A DNA stretch of 37,587 bases, from NCBI GenBank assembly GCA_028683735.1, contig JAQUHG010000004.1, positions 1 to 37,587 of the forward strand, read 5' to 3'. Each line of letters begins with the position of its first letter. Positions within the stretch are counted from its first letter, which is position 1. The translations under genes and the position numbers were made by a program. The notes beneath the pieces are model-generated. The model had not been told where the DNA came from. It made no database searches and saw nothing but the letters and a program-made list of their open reading frames with translations. The stretch is from Tolumonas sp. (lineage in GTDB: Bacteria > Pseudomonadota > Gammaproteobacteria > Enterobacterales > Aeromonadaceae). Positions 15,201 through 22,700 of this stretch are shown one piece after another.

Positions 15201-16525
15201 GCTGGTTTACTGGTAATTCCATGTATACCGCCAGCAACCAAGCCCGTCATTGCCCCATCAATCCCAGATTCCAATGCTGAGCTTGCAACATTCTGCATTG
15301 GGTCAATGCTTGTTCCTGCAACCTGATTTTCAGTATCGTTTACTGCGTACTGCCTGGCGGCCTGATCAACTGCCATTCCAGCGCCCATAATAGGCGCCGT
15401 TTTTACACCATTCTTAACCGCTCTAGATAAAGCGTTACCAACTACCTTCGCTGGTTCCCCAGAAATCATTTTGAACAGTGGAATATCGCCAATTATATTG
15501 GATGCCACTGCGCCGGCTAATGCCACTGGGTCTGCGGATGCAGCATTTCCAGCAGTTACAGCAGTTTTTTGTTTAGCCAGTTCAGCACGATCTGTTGGTG
15601 ATAAATCCTGATATTGAGGATCAGCTGCAATATCTTTCCAATTCTGTACGAATGTAGGACTTTGCATTAACTGTTCAACACTAAGATTATTTGTGGATTC
15701 CCTAGCTTGATCTGCAGTGCTGGAAAGAGACATCCCAACTCCACCACCTAATATGACTGACTGACCAGCTAAATTTTTTTCAGTTAAATCAGCAACGCTG
15801 TTTGCGAATTCATCTGTTGCGCCACGCTTAAGCATCGACTTTTTAACCAGCCCTTTTATTGCCGAGTTAGTACCATTACCAACTCCTCCCGTGGCAAAAA
15901 TACCGGCGACCATGCCAATCGTATTGGACATTTTCATCGCCCACGCCTGTGGATCGCTGAATGCTGATTTTCCGCCATTATCCGGCAACCATTCTTCACT
16001 GAGCTTTTGTTTCCCGACATCGGATACTGTATCTTTAATTAGCCCGCCAACATGCTCAACACCACCACCGACTTTATCGCCAACAAACTGCGCTGCATCA
16101 GCGGCCTTATTAAGAACATAGCCTGGTGCATTTCTTATCGGATTTGATGATGGGTCAACCCCGACAAATTGGGCATCCTCATTAAGACCAAGCAATCCGT
16201 TTTCGTGTAGCTGTTCAGGTGTTTTACCTGTTATAGCGCTTGCTAATAAGTCCGATGTGGGTTGTTCATATGCCCCATCAACAAACTTTCTGACGGTTGG
16301 GACGTAATTTTTTACCGCATCGCCCATGAACGAAGTTAATTCACCACCAACTTGTTTCGGTATATCAAAAATACTGATGTTTTTGTTTTCTTCTTGGTTT
16401 GATGGTTGTCCACTTTTAATGGCGTCTGATTTACCGGCCTTTGCTGCCAATTGATCACGTAACTGACGAGCCTTATCAATGGATTGGGCAACATCATCGG
16501 GATTGAAATTATATTGGTCAGCCAT
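9245..16525 (-). CDS. Giant polyvalent ejection protein (2426 aa) with two peptidase-like motifs and an LPD38-like C-terminus
   Basis: Very large internal virion proteins of podoviruses enter the host with the DNA. The N-terminal 450 residues have Ala/Gly-rich helices that may insert in membranes. Residues about 450-790 are Gln/Ser-rich and disordered. Three 55-60-residue repeats start at P810, P889 and P988. Two metallopeptidase-like motifs follow: HEVLGHYGL (H1201, E1202, H1206, then EEVFA near 1254) and HEILVHHGL (H1437, E1438, H1442, then EEAFA near 1492). The C-terminal part (about 1950-2200), with DLPDWDKDTNWHFWFGDQHF and RIPKPFEIG, resembles LPD38 of polyvalent phage proteins. GAGAG precedes the ATG. 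It has its own promoter-hairpin cassette and a double terminator upstream. Confidence 0.85.
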   Translation of the reverse strand: MADQYNFNPDDVAQSIDKARQLRDQLAAKAGKSDAIKSGQPSNQEENKNISIFDIPKQVGGELTSFMGDAVKNYVPTVRKFVDGAYEQPTSDLLASAITGKTPEQLHENGLLGLNEDAQFVGVDPSSNPIRNAPGYVLNKAADAAQFVGDKVGGGVEHVGGLIKDTVSDVGKQKLSEEWLPDNGGKSAFSDPQAWAMKMSNTIGMVAGIFATGGVGNGTNSAIKGLVKKSMLKRGATDEFANSVADLTEKNLAGQSVILGGGVGMSLSSTADQARESTNNLSVEQLMQSPTFVQNWKDIAADPQYQDLSPTDRAELAKQKTAVTAGNAASADPVALAGAVASNIIGDIPLFKMISGEPAKVVGNALSRAVKNGVKTAPIMGAGMAVDQAARQYAVNDTENQVAGTSIDPMQNVASSALESGIDGAMTGLVAGGIHGITSKPAQTSNSNDQVSDASPDQQSESESNSPVPENNSQPSTDPLNTPAYQRQGDISPELQAATQQTVAEQQQLKQNLAAEENGVLTPIEKSVTGNPDEPAFLRTQQNNPTGRDTSTLQDANPYTESQSALAAGGALTAENLIQQSIQQGNQGKTPQESGVTGDLLLASEHAGAPAATEQSGTTIDGQSNEVIPESRGLGYNNQINMPGQSGNSINDNYVPPITNARTTADKLLDTESTRDPRSPLAQSIERAGSESASVFDQLKTVRVTKRGNPFASQKEAQLASRKTETPIELPTGGYGVVDKAELEQAQSNISQSPDVNESTPNQVVAQNQPNINVNEQSQTVTPEITESAAINDQLDAQQEIPVIAKPAMPWTGYKDKPDGTMLLEGDTAQLSEWAKANNVLTIKSKSGVIVGKKSAPIVKDIIAKNSNETQAIETKTQDVPPQVIAEKPWKNVIDKADGTMVMEGDPVQLREWAKQNNITAIKSKTGIVVGKNSVPVVKDIIAKSNAPTNAQQNEATPTEILPSQPTEIIAPPQSAEAEGSTPAAPVPWTNSIDKPDGTMILEGDPVALKAWAKENDITAIKSKTGVVVGKSSVQAVKNFISKQQASDGKVIQATDKIQGGNESQLTSQSVLKSKSADNSNKSGISKEEVDRVVEEFKREYKGNIPLDIRAFQSQEEAYGPEATIERFGKIEGGYLPASQKIHLIADDIRPEDTQRKLSLPGGRKLEVGAHTERAVSGDSILRESGPGAGYTEAIKTTLRHEVLGHYGLNTLDPQQKRELIGKIRSTRDDDAVKPYWEKVDNLYGDKPESKKAEEVFAFISEERSGFVSDAWNRVLSSFHGMMRRNKMLSKDITISEIRELARSTAKGIRNGDKQQKTFPVDNESQYRKTDTETADKGGFSLSTMPKNEAEISGKGMTKPEAALVAKQWLRQFKTDINVAVVKDQAEFESALADRGFANSIQSGEMDNAAYLPDSKTILINASAIQNQKRLKQIMRHEILVHHGLRYVVGEEAYAKIMNAIARGYETSPAIRDAVDAVTKNYADKDMFTQMEEAFAHYAENRPADSGPIGRLWQRIVGMVKSALQKVNFVSQNESEQHLDEVLHAIAKNMRNGIEAGIMAHKSDDAMFSRKLTDDEERMSKIGLGPKPGVIDKAMERVSQLRESDKNTIKSWFDRLGKKYNTQVLDYLAPIKYAEDKSGKVDASESAYVAARLSSGSATVMNATLLYGLPEWRDGVIQRKAGTSEKDALLGIFEELGPDLHNWLAWMAGHRAEILAKEGRENLLTADDIAAYKDKGNGKEAQFNAAKQKWSALNKAVLDLGEHAGLFTPEERATWQNEWYVPFFRETEDGDVTAPYSRRGIANQSSGVKQLKGGTANVNDLLENIFTSTGKMIDASMKNMAAQKVVHNLAETDLITVLDKPNLMDIQAGAKYQKGKLLVKIEGETYVVQVNDEPLFNAMTMIDQKVERGFARKMAIKAKHLLTAGITSGPEFMMRNFLRDAVSTWAINEDGFKPMIDSIRGVKKSFKMEGGSIDMMFSGASFMGGHLRGNDPQAMSASVRKALRRKGLSPEQINEYEHSLITTGKKAADVIGHYWEKYERIGEAVENGSREAVYEAAIKAGKSHAQAAFEAKDLMDFSMHGASGLMQGLVDVLPFFNARMQGLGKLGRALRDNPKQIARRAGLVAGISLGLLALNWDDPRYEDLPDWDKDTNWHFWFGDQHFRIPKPFEIGLMFGTLPERMVRTMGSKDTAGKFGQVVARNMLETFAINPVPQVIKPLAEAYVNYDPFKGGPIDNMSDQNVLPEARYDNNTSLLMRNLGELTGFSPKRLEHIVLGYTGTMGAYVMGLSDMIVHAVGDYGQSPAIRADQIPLIKAVYQGTSPARNTQAMQDFYSLLNEANQLYATVKEYRKEGRDEDATKLFNENQKTISTRKALNNAQLQFRAIRNEMALIERDKLLDSDQKRERIDALLKRRNNMAAQLVTRFER
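13397..14098 (-). repeat. Three tandem ~55-60-residue repeats inside the giant protein
   Basis: Each unit begins PW(T/K), then IDK(P/A)DGTM, LEGDP, LxxWAKxN, TAIKSKTGVVVGK, and ends VKDIIAK. The starts are residues 810, 889 and 988, separated by variable Gln/Pro/Thr linkers. Units 2 and 3 are closest to each other. They look like small alpha/beta modules, perhaps binding modules, and show intragenic duplication. Confidence 0.9.
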
Positions 16526-16547
16526 GTATTGATTCTCTCGGATTTAA

Positions 16548-16584
16548 AAAAAAGAAAACCCCCGCAGAGTTAACTACGAGGGTT
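16548..16584 (-). terminator. Intrinsic terminator before the giant-protein gene
   Basis: On the minus strand the arms AACCC and GGGTT, with inner pairing, are followed by TTCTTTTTTTT. It is the second of two terminators in the 147-bp gap between the 498-aa and 2426-aa genes. Confidence 0.75.
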
Positions 16585-16600
16585 ATAGGCGTGCAGAAAT

Positions 16601-16630
16601 GAAAAAGGCCGAAGTGTTTAAAATTCGGCC
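16601..16630 (-). terminator. Hairpin and U-tract directly after the CAGCGTTAGCAT promoter
   Basis: A perfect 7-bp stem GGCCGAA/TTCGGCC with a 10-nt loop is followed by TTTTTC on the minus strand. It begins 11 nt after the -10 box of the upstream promoter, so it lies at the very 5' end of that transcript. Confidence 0.88.
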
Positions 16631-16641
16631 ATTATTGTGGA

Positions 16642-16670
16642 ATGCTAACGCTGTGCGGTTGTTATTGCAA
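16642..16670 (-). promoter_or_regulatory. Late promoter copy 1 (CAGCGTTAGCAT type)
   Basis: On the minus strand: -35 TTGCAA (16665-16670), a 17-bp spacer ending CAGCGT, then -10 TAGCAT (16642-16647). The 12-bp core CAGCGTTAGCAT is identical to copy 2 and nearly identical to copy 3. It starts just past the 498-aa gene stop and reads towards the giant ejection gene. Confidence 0.7.
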
Positions 16671-16672
16671 CA

Positions 16673-18169
16673 TCAACGGAATAGGCTGCTCATTGATGAA
16701 TCATTATTATTTTGTGGCTGCTTATTTTGAGGCTGCATTGGTGAATTGTATATTTGCTGATTTTTATTGGCTGGCGAACTGTTTAAAATTGCACTTTCCA
16801 ATGTTTTGTATTTTTGGTCTTTTAAAACAGATTGATAACCTGATTCCAGTAATTCCGGTGTAAGCATTTCATTGCTATATCTTCCAGTCTGCATTAGTGC
16901 CCGATAGTAAGCCTGCTTTCCCTGGTCTCCACCAACCCACTCCGTAACAGCTTTCTGTTTAGTGGCGCTCGGATCTGGTGTTGGGCTAGCTACATCGCCC
17001 ATACCATAAAGCTTTTTATATTCTGTTTTTCTTGACTCACCTGCAGCCCGAGAATCTTGAATTTGCTTTTCAATTTCATCTTTACTAGCGCTACTACCGG
17101 CGGCATTGCGTCGAATTTGCTGAATATCTTTTTGTGTATCAGCATCAATATCAGCAACAGACTTGGCATAACCTTTGGGGTCTGGCCCCTGAACAACGCC
17201 AATATCTTGCATCAAAGTGCTTGGATTTTTAACGGAATTAGCAAGATTTGCTCGGGCATTTATCACACCGACTATATCGGCAGGCGCAAATGTTCTGACT
17301 AAATCATTTTTATCACTACTGCGATTAACTGTTACCGGTTTGGGCTCACCTGACGTGCCATCTTCATACACAGGTGTGACCTCAAGCGCCAAGGATCCGT
17401 CCTTCATCGGGACAATGCCAGCATACTTCTTACTAACAACCTTTTTACCTGAATCGTCTACGTTTCCAAGTCCGCTATTTATCTCATCATGAAATACAAC
17501 GTCCATTTGCTGCTTGATTTCAGGTGAATTTAGTTGGTTATAAAATTCCTGGCTATGAAACTGATCTGGTTTGTAATTTGCCATGATATTACCAACGCTA
17601 GTCTTCAACCCTGCTGCAGATGATACAAAATTTTGGTCAGCATATTTATTGATATTCATGGCGCCTGCGCGAGGATCATTCAGTGCGGCGGCTTGCTGTT
17701 CAGTAACTGGTTGCCCTGCAGATATGTTCTTCCATGCACCGACTAATAAACCATTATTTTCTGCAGCCCATAACTGTTTCTGCGTGGTTGTATATTGAAG
17801 TTTCTCTGTTTGTAACTGTTGATGAGAAAGGTCTACCGCAGCTTTCGATTGCGCGACAGTCGCTGATGTTCTTGCACCGTCATTGGCAATGCTAGCCATA
17901 GTTTGTTTTTTATTCAGGTCATCGATTTCACCTTGTCGTTTTCTGTTATATCCAAGCTCTTCTGTATATCTCCCGTCCAGCACGCCTTCTCGATCTACCA
18001 TGTGATTCCATGATTTATCTCGATATTCCTTGCCGTCTTTATATTCTTGCTCTTGCAGATTCATTGAGCGATCGGCTCGGTCACTGGCCTTTTGTTGATT
18101 TTGGTAATCAGCCATAGTGCGGAAGCCATTTAGGAATCCGTCAGCGAACCCCTGCGTTGATAATTGCAT
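16673..18169 (-). CDS. Internal virion/ejection protein (498 aa)
   Basis: The protein is long, polar and mostly helical. The first 100 residues are charged and coiled-coil-like (DYQNQQKASDRADRSMNLQEQEYKDG...), the middle is mixed, and the C-terminus is Asn/Gln/Ser-rich and probably disordered (SPANKNQQIYNSPMQPQNKQ). There is no signal peptide. Composition and position, between small Gly/Ala-rich ejection proteins and the giant polyvalent protein, fit the middle ejection protein of podoviruses (T7 gp15 position); I see no sequence similarity to gp15. AAGGA precedes the ATG at 18169. It is 9 bp from the upstream gene. Confidence 0.62.
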   Translation of the reverse strand: MQLSTQGFADGFLNGFRTMADYQNQQKASDRADRSMNLQEQEYKDGKEYRDKSWNHMVDREGVLDGRYTEELGYNRKRQGEIDDLNKKQTMASIANDGARTSATVAQSKAAVDLSHQQLQTEKLQYTTTQKQLWAAENNGLLVGAWKNISAGQPVTEQQAAALNDPRAGAMNINKYADQNFVSSAAGLKTSVGNIMANYKPDQFHSQEFYNQLNSPEIKQQMDVVFHDEINSGLGNVDDSGKKVVSKKYAGIVPMKDGSLALEVTPVYEDGTSGEPKPVTVNRSSDKNDLVRTFAPADIVGVINARANLANSVKNPSTLMQDIGVVQGPDPKGYAKSVADIDADTQKDIQQIRRNAAGSSASKDEIEKQIQDSRAAGESRKTEYKKLYGMGDVASPTPDPSATKQKAVTEWVGGDQGKQAYYRALMQTGRYSNEMLTPELLESGYQSVLKDQKYKTLESAILNSSPANKNQQIYNSPMQPQNKQPQNNNDSSMSSLFR

Positions 18170-18178
18170 GTCAATTCC

Positions 18179-18436
18179 TTAGAAAAAAGAAGCGATAAGA
18201 CCCACGCCAGCACCAATAGCGGCGCCCATTGGCCCGCCAACCGATCCGGCTTGCGCGCCAGCCATCATGCCAACTGCAGCACCTGTTCCGACAGCACTCA
18301 TAGTGGTTGCCTTTTCTGCTGCCTTTAGCTGTTTATTATCCGCTTCTCGCTGCGCTTCTTGATTTGATACATCAGCCATACCCTGTAGCGCCTGCTGTCG
18401 AGTTGACTGCGCTGCATCTAATAAACTGTAACCCAT
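18179..18436 (-). CDS. Small internal virion protein with glycine-zipper C-terminus (85 aa)
   Basis: The first 45 residues are a polar Gln/Ala-rich helix. Residues about 46-85 (TMSAVGTGAAVGMMAGAQAG..GAAIGAGVGLIASFF) form a Gly/Ala zipper-like membrane segment with small residues at regular spacing. Such segments are common in ejected proteins that build a channel through the envelope (T7 gp14 class). AGGGG lies upstream of the ATG. It is the third of four closely packed small ejection genes and starts MGY, like its neighbour upstream. Confidence 0.62.
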   Translation of the reverse strand: MGYSLLDAAQSTRQQALQGMADVSNQEAQREADNKQLKAAEKATTMSAVGTGAAVGMMAGAQAGSVGGPMGAAIGAGVGLIASFF

Positions 18437-18446
18437 AGCGATCCCC

Positions 18447-18830
18447 TTATGAATTAGCGTTGTCTGTTAACCCGGTGGTGTAGCTACGGGCGTTGCTGCC
18501 AGCAAGAATGCTGAGATTTCGCTCTTCTGCGGCACTGCGAGTGCCATTCTTCGCCGCCGCAACAGCCAGTGATGTATTCAGGTTGCTGCTGTTGTCATTA
18601 GCGTTGGTGGTGGTTGCAACCCCCATTCGCGACATCTGATTGCTTTGTGCTTGTTCCGCGCTGGAAACAGCATTGGCTGCATTGGTTGAAGTTCGGTTGA
18701 GTTGTGCATCCATCAATGAATTGTCAGTCGCCAAACTCATTAACTTTTGCTGCTCTGGGTAATAGCGTGTTTTCCAATCGTTATATTGCTCACGCACGAT
18801 ATTGGCGTATTTGTCAGATGCGTATCCCAT
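18447..18830 (-). CDS. Small hypothetical virion protein (127 aa)
   Basis: The N-terminal 40 residues (MGYASDKYANIVREQYNDWKTRYYPEQQKLM) are charged and helical; the remainder is Asn/Ser/Ala-rich (TSTNAANAVSSAEQAQSNQ..NANDNSSNLNTSLAVAAAKNG), with no Cys. GGAG precedes the ATG. It sits tightly between two other small ejection genes and is probably an internal virion component; no family recognised. Confidence 0.6.
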   Translation of the reverse strand: MGYASDKYANIVREQYNDWKTRYYPEQQKLMSLATDNSLMDAQLNRTSTNAANAVSSAEQAQSNQMSRMGVATTTNANDNSSNLNTSLAVAAAKNGTRSAAEERNLSILAGSNARSYTTGLTDNANS

Positions 18831-18843
18831 TTATAGGCTCCGG

Positions 18844-19404
18844 TTATTTTTTTGTTTTGTAAGCAGCATAGCCGCCAGCGGCGGTACCCAGTGCGTTAAC
18901 CATGCTGGCATGTTCGTTATAGGACGCCTGCGCATCTGCGCTGGCTTTAGCTGCGCTTGATTTAGCCAAGGATGAGTATCCAGATAACGCATCTGCTTTT
19001 TGCCCGGAACCAAGCGATACGACATCAGAAAGGCCTGCGGTGTACTTGCTGGCTTGGTCGTTCTGTGCTTTGTTGGTCGTGTCAATTTGAGAGGTAACTT
19101 GCGACTTGGTTATGTCGCTCATTGCGGCCTGATATTTCCCGCTGGTTGGGTCAACACCAGAAGCCGCCAAATTATCCGATGTTTTCTGCCGCGCCTGACC
19201 AAAGGCGCTTGATGTTTGTGTTGCTGCGTCACCTGCCACTTTGGTGTAATTCGATTCATTATTTAGGTTATCAACCTTATCCATGAACAAGTTTTCATAC
19301 TGTTTAAGGTCGTTTTGGTATGTGCTCCATTGATCTCCGGCAATATCAGCTTGCGCTCGTTGCAAGCTGGTTTCCTGAACTTCATTACTTCCACCACCAC
19401 CCAT
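18844..19404 (-). CDS. Internal virion protein, T7 gp14-like position (186 aa)
   Basis: The protein starts MGGGGSNEVQ, continues as a Gln/Ala/Ser-rich helical protein with no Cys, and ends in a small-residue hydrophobic stretch (ASMVNALGTAAGGYAAYKTKK). The Gly-rich start and AAGGYAAY end are common in the first ejection protein of podoviruses, which sits in the outer membrane after ejection. GAGG precedes the ATG. It follows the GNAT-like gene by 6 bp, the same order as gp13-gp14 in T7. This is a position-based call. Confidence 0.6.
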   Translation of the reverse strand: MGGGGSNEVQETSLQRAQADIAGDQWSTYQNDLKQYENLFMDKVDNLNNESNYTKVAGDAATQTSSAFGQARQKTSDNLAASGVDPTSGKYQAAMSDITKSQVTSQIDTTNKAQNDQASKYTAGLSDVVSLGSGQKADALSGYSSLAKSSAAKASADAQASYNEHASMVNALGTAAGGYAAYKTKK

Positions 19405-19410
19405 AAAACC

Positions 19411-19767
19411 TCACAATGTCATTTCAAAAATCATTCTACCCATTGAATCGTCATCTTTACGCTGCCAGCCATATTTGCTAGCAACACGGATGAAACCCTT
19501 CCTAACCGTATGAAAACGGATGAATCTCGCGTTAATTTTTATGCTTAAGAACTTAACTAAGTCGGTATATTCATTAAGACCGTCTGTTCTTTCTGAAATG
19601 GCGGCCCATACCAGTACGCCAGGTATTTCACAATCAGAGATAGTCTTTAAAACAAACCAAGCTCTATCGCGCACAAACAAAAAAGCCTGCTTTTTAAGGC
19701 AGGCTTCGTAGATTTCTTGCGGTAAGTTTGGCTCTCCGCAATCAGAGGCTATTTTTTTGATAAGCAT
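19411..19767 (-). CDS. GNAT-fold-like small protein, T7 gp13 position (118 aa)
   Basis: The ATG at 19767 gives MLIKKIASDCGEPNLPQEIY; an upstream in-frame start would overlap the fibre gene and is rejected because the fibre stop lies only 2 bp before this ATG. The pattern (RDRAWFVLKTISDCEIPGVLVWAAISE, then IRFHTVRKGFIRVASKYGW near the end) resembles the beta-strand/helix end of GNAT acetyltransferases and of T7 gp13-type proteins, which lie at the same place between tail and ejection genes. Acetyl-CoA-binding residues are not obvious, so enzymatic activity is doubtful. Confidence 0.55.
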   Translation of the reverse strand: MLIKKIASDCGEPNLPQEIYEACLKKQAFLFVRDRAWFVLKTISDCEIPGVLVWAAISERTDGLNEYTDLVKFLSIKINARFIRFHTVRKGFIRVASKYGWQRKDDDSMGRMIFEMTL

Positions 19768-19769
19768 GA

Positions 19770-22700
19770 TTATGAGAATGTGGATGTAGAAACTGGAGAG
19801 ACAATTACTGTGCAGCCATCCCCTGTATCTGTATATACGCCAACCGTGCATGAGCTATAAGCATTAAGCGTAAATACATATGAAATTGGCGCTATTACTT
19901 TCCCGTAGGGAGATGCGTGCGAATATACAGTTTGAACCTCACCCCCATTAACATACACATGACCAGTATATGTTGAGCTATTTCCTGGCACGCCCATTGA
20001 CCCAGTTATCAAAACTTGCCTGGTTCTGTCAGATGCATTTATCGTAATAGTCTGTCCATTTGATAAGCTCTTTACACCAACTACATCACCCACTAATTTA
20101 TTTGCGTAAACAGTACCTAGTACGTTGCAGTTTTCAGCGATGGTGACGTTATTAAATATTCCAGAACTAGCATTCACTTCACCATTAAAGCGCCCGCTAT
20201 CCGCATAAAGCCGGTTTGTATATAGAGAGCCATCTTGATAGATGATGGTATTCCAGCCAAAACCCCAGCCGCCATATGGCCCGCCCTTACCAAACCCCGC
20301 TGCCCCGCTGTCCATGAAAATATTACCGAGCGACAGGGATCCGCCATTGATGATAGGGGATGAGATGCTGACTCCAGCCTTAACGTAATCAGCCGTTAGC
20401 TTCATAGCTGTGACGGTTTCGATTGTTGCAGCTTCAATGACGGCTTTCTGGATAACAACCCGCCCATCAGACACAGCAAATAATGACTGGGTTGGTGCGG
20501 CGCTGTTGGGGTCAAATACAAAAAACTGACTCGCTGAAACCATAACCTGAGATTTCCCTGCGCCATCAACCATAAGGCCAATGCCAGCCTGAACATCCGC
20601 GACCTGACCTTTAACCGTCCACATTGCCTGCGCGCCGGCCTGCAGTGATGAGATAGCTTGGCTTTGTGTTTGAACCGATGCAGTTAGATCGCCAGCTGTC
20701 GCCTGAACGGTATCAACTCGCTGGCTTAAAGCGTTATCTGCAGCGGCTCTATTGGTTACCTCTGCCTGTGCTATCGCGTATGCGCTGTCTGCCCTTGCCT
20801 GTGAGGTGTCAACTCGCTGACTTAATGAGCTATCCGCATCAATGCGGGCGGTTTGCTCTGACAATAAAATAGCGCTAACTGGTCGGGTAGCGTTTGCGTT
20901 TACCCACTGAACCCCGGTGATCATCCACCAGTGCCCGGCGCCGGCATAATCCAATTGCACCCACAAACTAATGCTCGCAGCTCCGGCTGGTATAGTGATT
21001 GACCCGGATATTGTGCGCCATTCTGCCGAGGCATCAGCACGGGAAGCGGCAAGCAACCAAGAAATAACTTCCCCACCGGCATTTTTAACGCAAGCGCCAA
21101 TGCCAATTCCAGGAGCTCCAGAATCCCCGGTGGCACACGCCAAACTAAAGTGATAAACATCTCCGGCCATGACCGGGATATTTTTCCCAATGGTGTCACG
21201 AGCTGAAATTTCAAGGCAGTTTGCCGCCGGGCTGCCTGCTGGCATGTATGGGTATCCGGCGTATCGAACAACGCCTTGTCCGTAGAATCCGTGATTATCA
21301 TTAGTAAATGCCGGATTAATGAAAAGGTTGCCGATATCACCCGCCATTGCAGCTTCGATTTTATCTGTCCGCCCGGCAATGGCGCTATCTGCCGCCACTC
21401 TAGCCTGTTGCTCGGACTGAATGGCCGCCGAAACCCCATTAACAGCAGCTTGTGTTGTATCAATTCGGCTTGATAGTGCGGCGTCAGCGTACGCTCTGTT
21501 TGTGATCTCGGTCTGCGTCAATGCATATGTCGAGTCAGCTTTTGCCTGCGCCGTTGAAGCCATGGTGGTTATAGCTGAATCTGCATTAGCTCGTGCAGTT
21601 GATTCATTTTGAATAGCTGCCGCATTTGCACCAGTTGCAGCAACCACCTGATCAACACGCGAGCTTAGCGCCAGATCTCCGCTTGCTCTGGCCGTCTCTT
21701 CGCTTGATACTTTTGCACTTAATGCCGCATCTGCAGTTTTATATGATGATTCTAGTGTTGATATTGTCTGCGCCAGCGATTCAACTGCTGTAGATCTGGC
21801 TGTTTGCTCGGCCGCAACCTGCGCGGTCAGGCTGGCAGAGGTTGTTTCGAAATCAGCCTGCAATTCCTCAACTGTTTGTGCTAATGCCTCGTGGTTATTA
21901 GCTGTGACAGTCATGTCCTTTCTGATCGATGCTTCTGATACCCGATTCGCCCGGCTTGACTCATCATCAGAAAGTGCTGCGTTTGCTGCTGCCAGTGCCG
22001 CTAAATCTGCTTTTGCCCTTAATTGCTCATAACTGCTTGCGATGGTCTCCGCGTTACTACTCGATGATTGCTGCAACAGCGTGACAGAGCTGTTTAATCC
22101 GGACACTGACGAGTCAAGGTTGCTCAGATGTTGGCTGGTTGCTGAATTGGCTGTTGAAACTGTTTGTGATAGTTGAGTAATAGCAGCTGAATTCGCTGCG
22201 CCAACCGATGCGTTAGCGGTATCAGCGGCTTTATATGCGCTATCGATCTGGCTGATCTGCGTCGCTTTTGATTGCAAATCAGTATTGACAGCGATCAGTC
22301 CAGATTCTGCTGTAGCAACTCTACTTCCCAGCTGATCAACAGATTGCTGTGTCGCCTTCTGGGTGATAGAGCCTTCTGCTGCACTCATGCGGGTAGTTAA
22401 TTGGGTTACATCCTCTGTTGTTTCAATGAATTCAGCCCTGGTGACCTGATTTGTCAGCTCTGCATTAATCGAATCCATCTGCGTTTCAACAGTTGAGATC
22501 CGCTGCGCCTGCAAACCAACCTCAATGGAGGATGCTTTTTGCGTCAATACCCCCTCTACCGAAGAAACCCGCTGTGTAACTTGATCGATATTTGTTTGTA
22601 GTTCAGAACGAACAACATTAATAGCGTCAATCGTTATCTCGCCGGTTGCTGGATCAACGGAAAGTATCGCATTGCGCAGACTTTGAACGTCAGCGCCATA

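Noticed and set aside
19768..19851. Upstream in-frame start extending the GNAT-like gene into the fibre gene
   Set aside because: It would overlap the fibre 3' end by over 80 bp; the ATG at 19767 lies 2 bp after the fibre stop, typical of this operon.
20600..22500. Repetitive DNA in the fibre gene as a CRISPR array or mobile repeat
   Set aside because: Repeats are degenerate and in frame, and they encode heptad/coiled-coil shaft motifs. There are no identical direct repeats with unique spacers.
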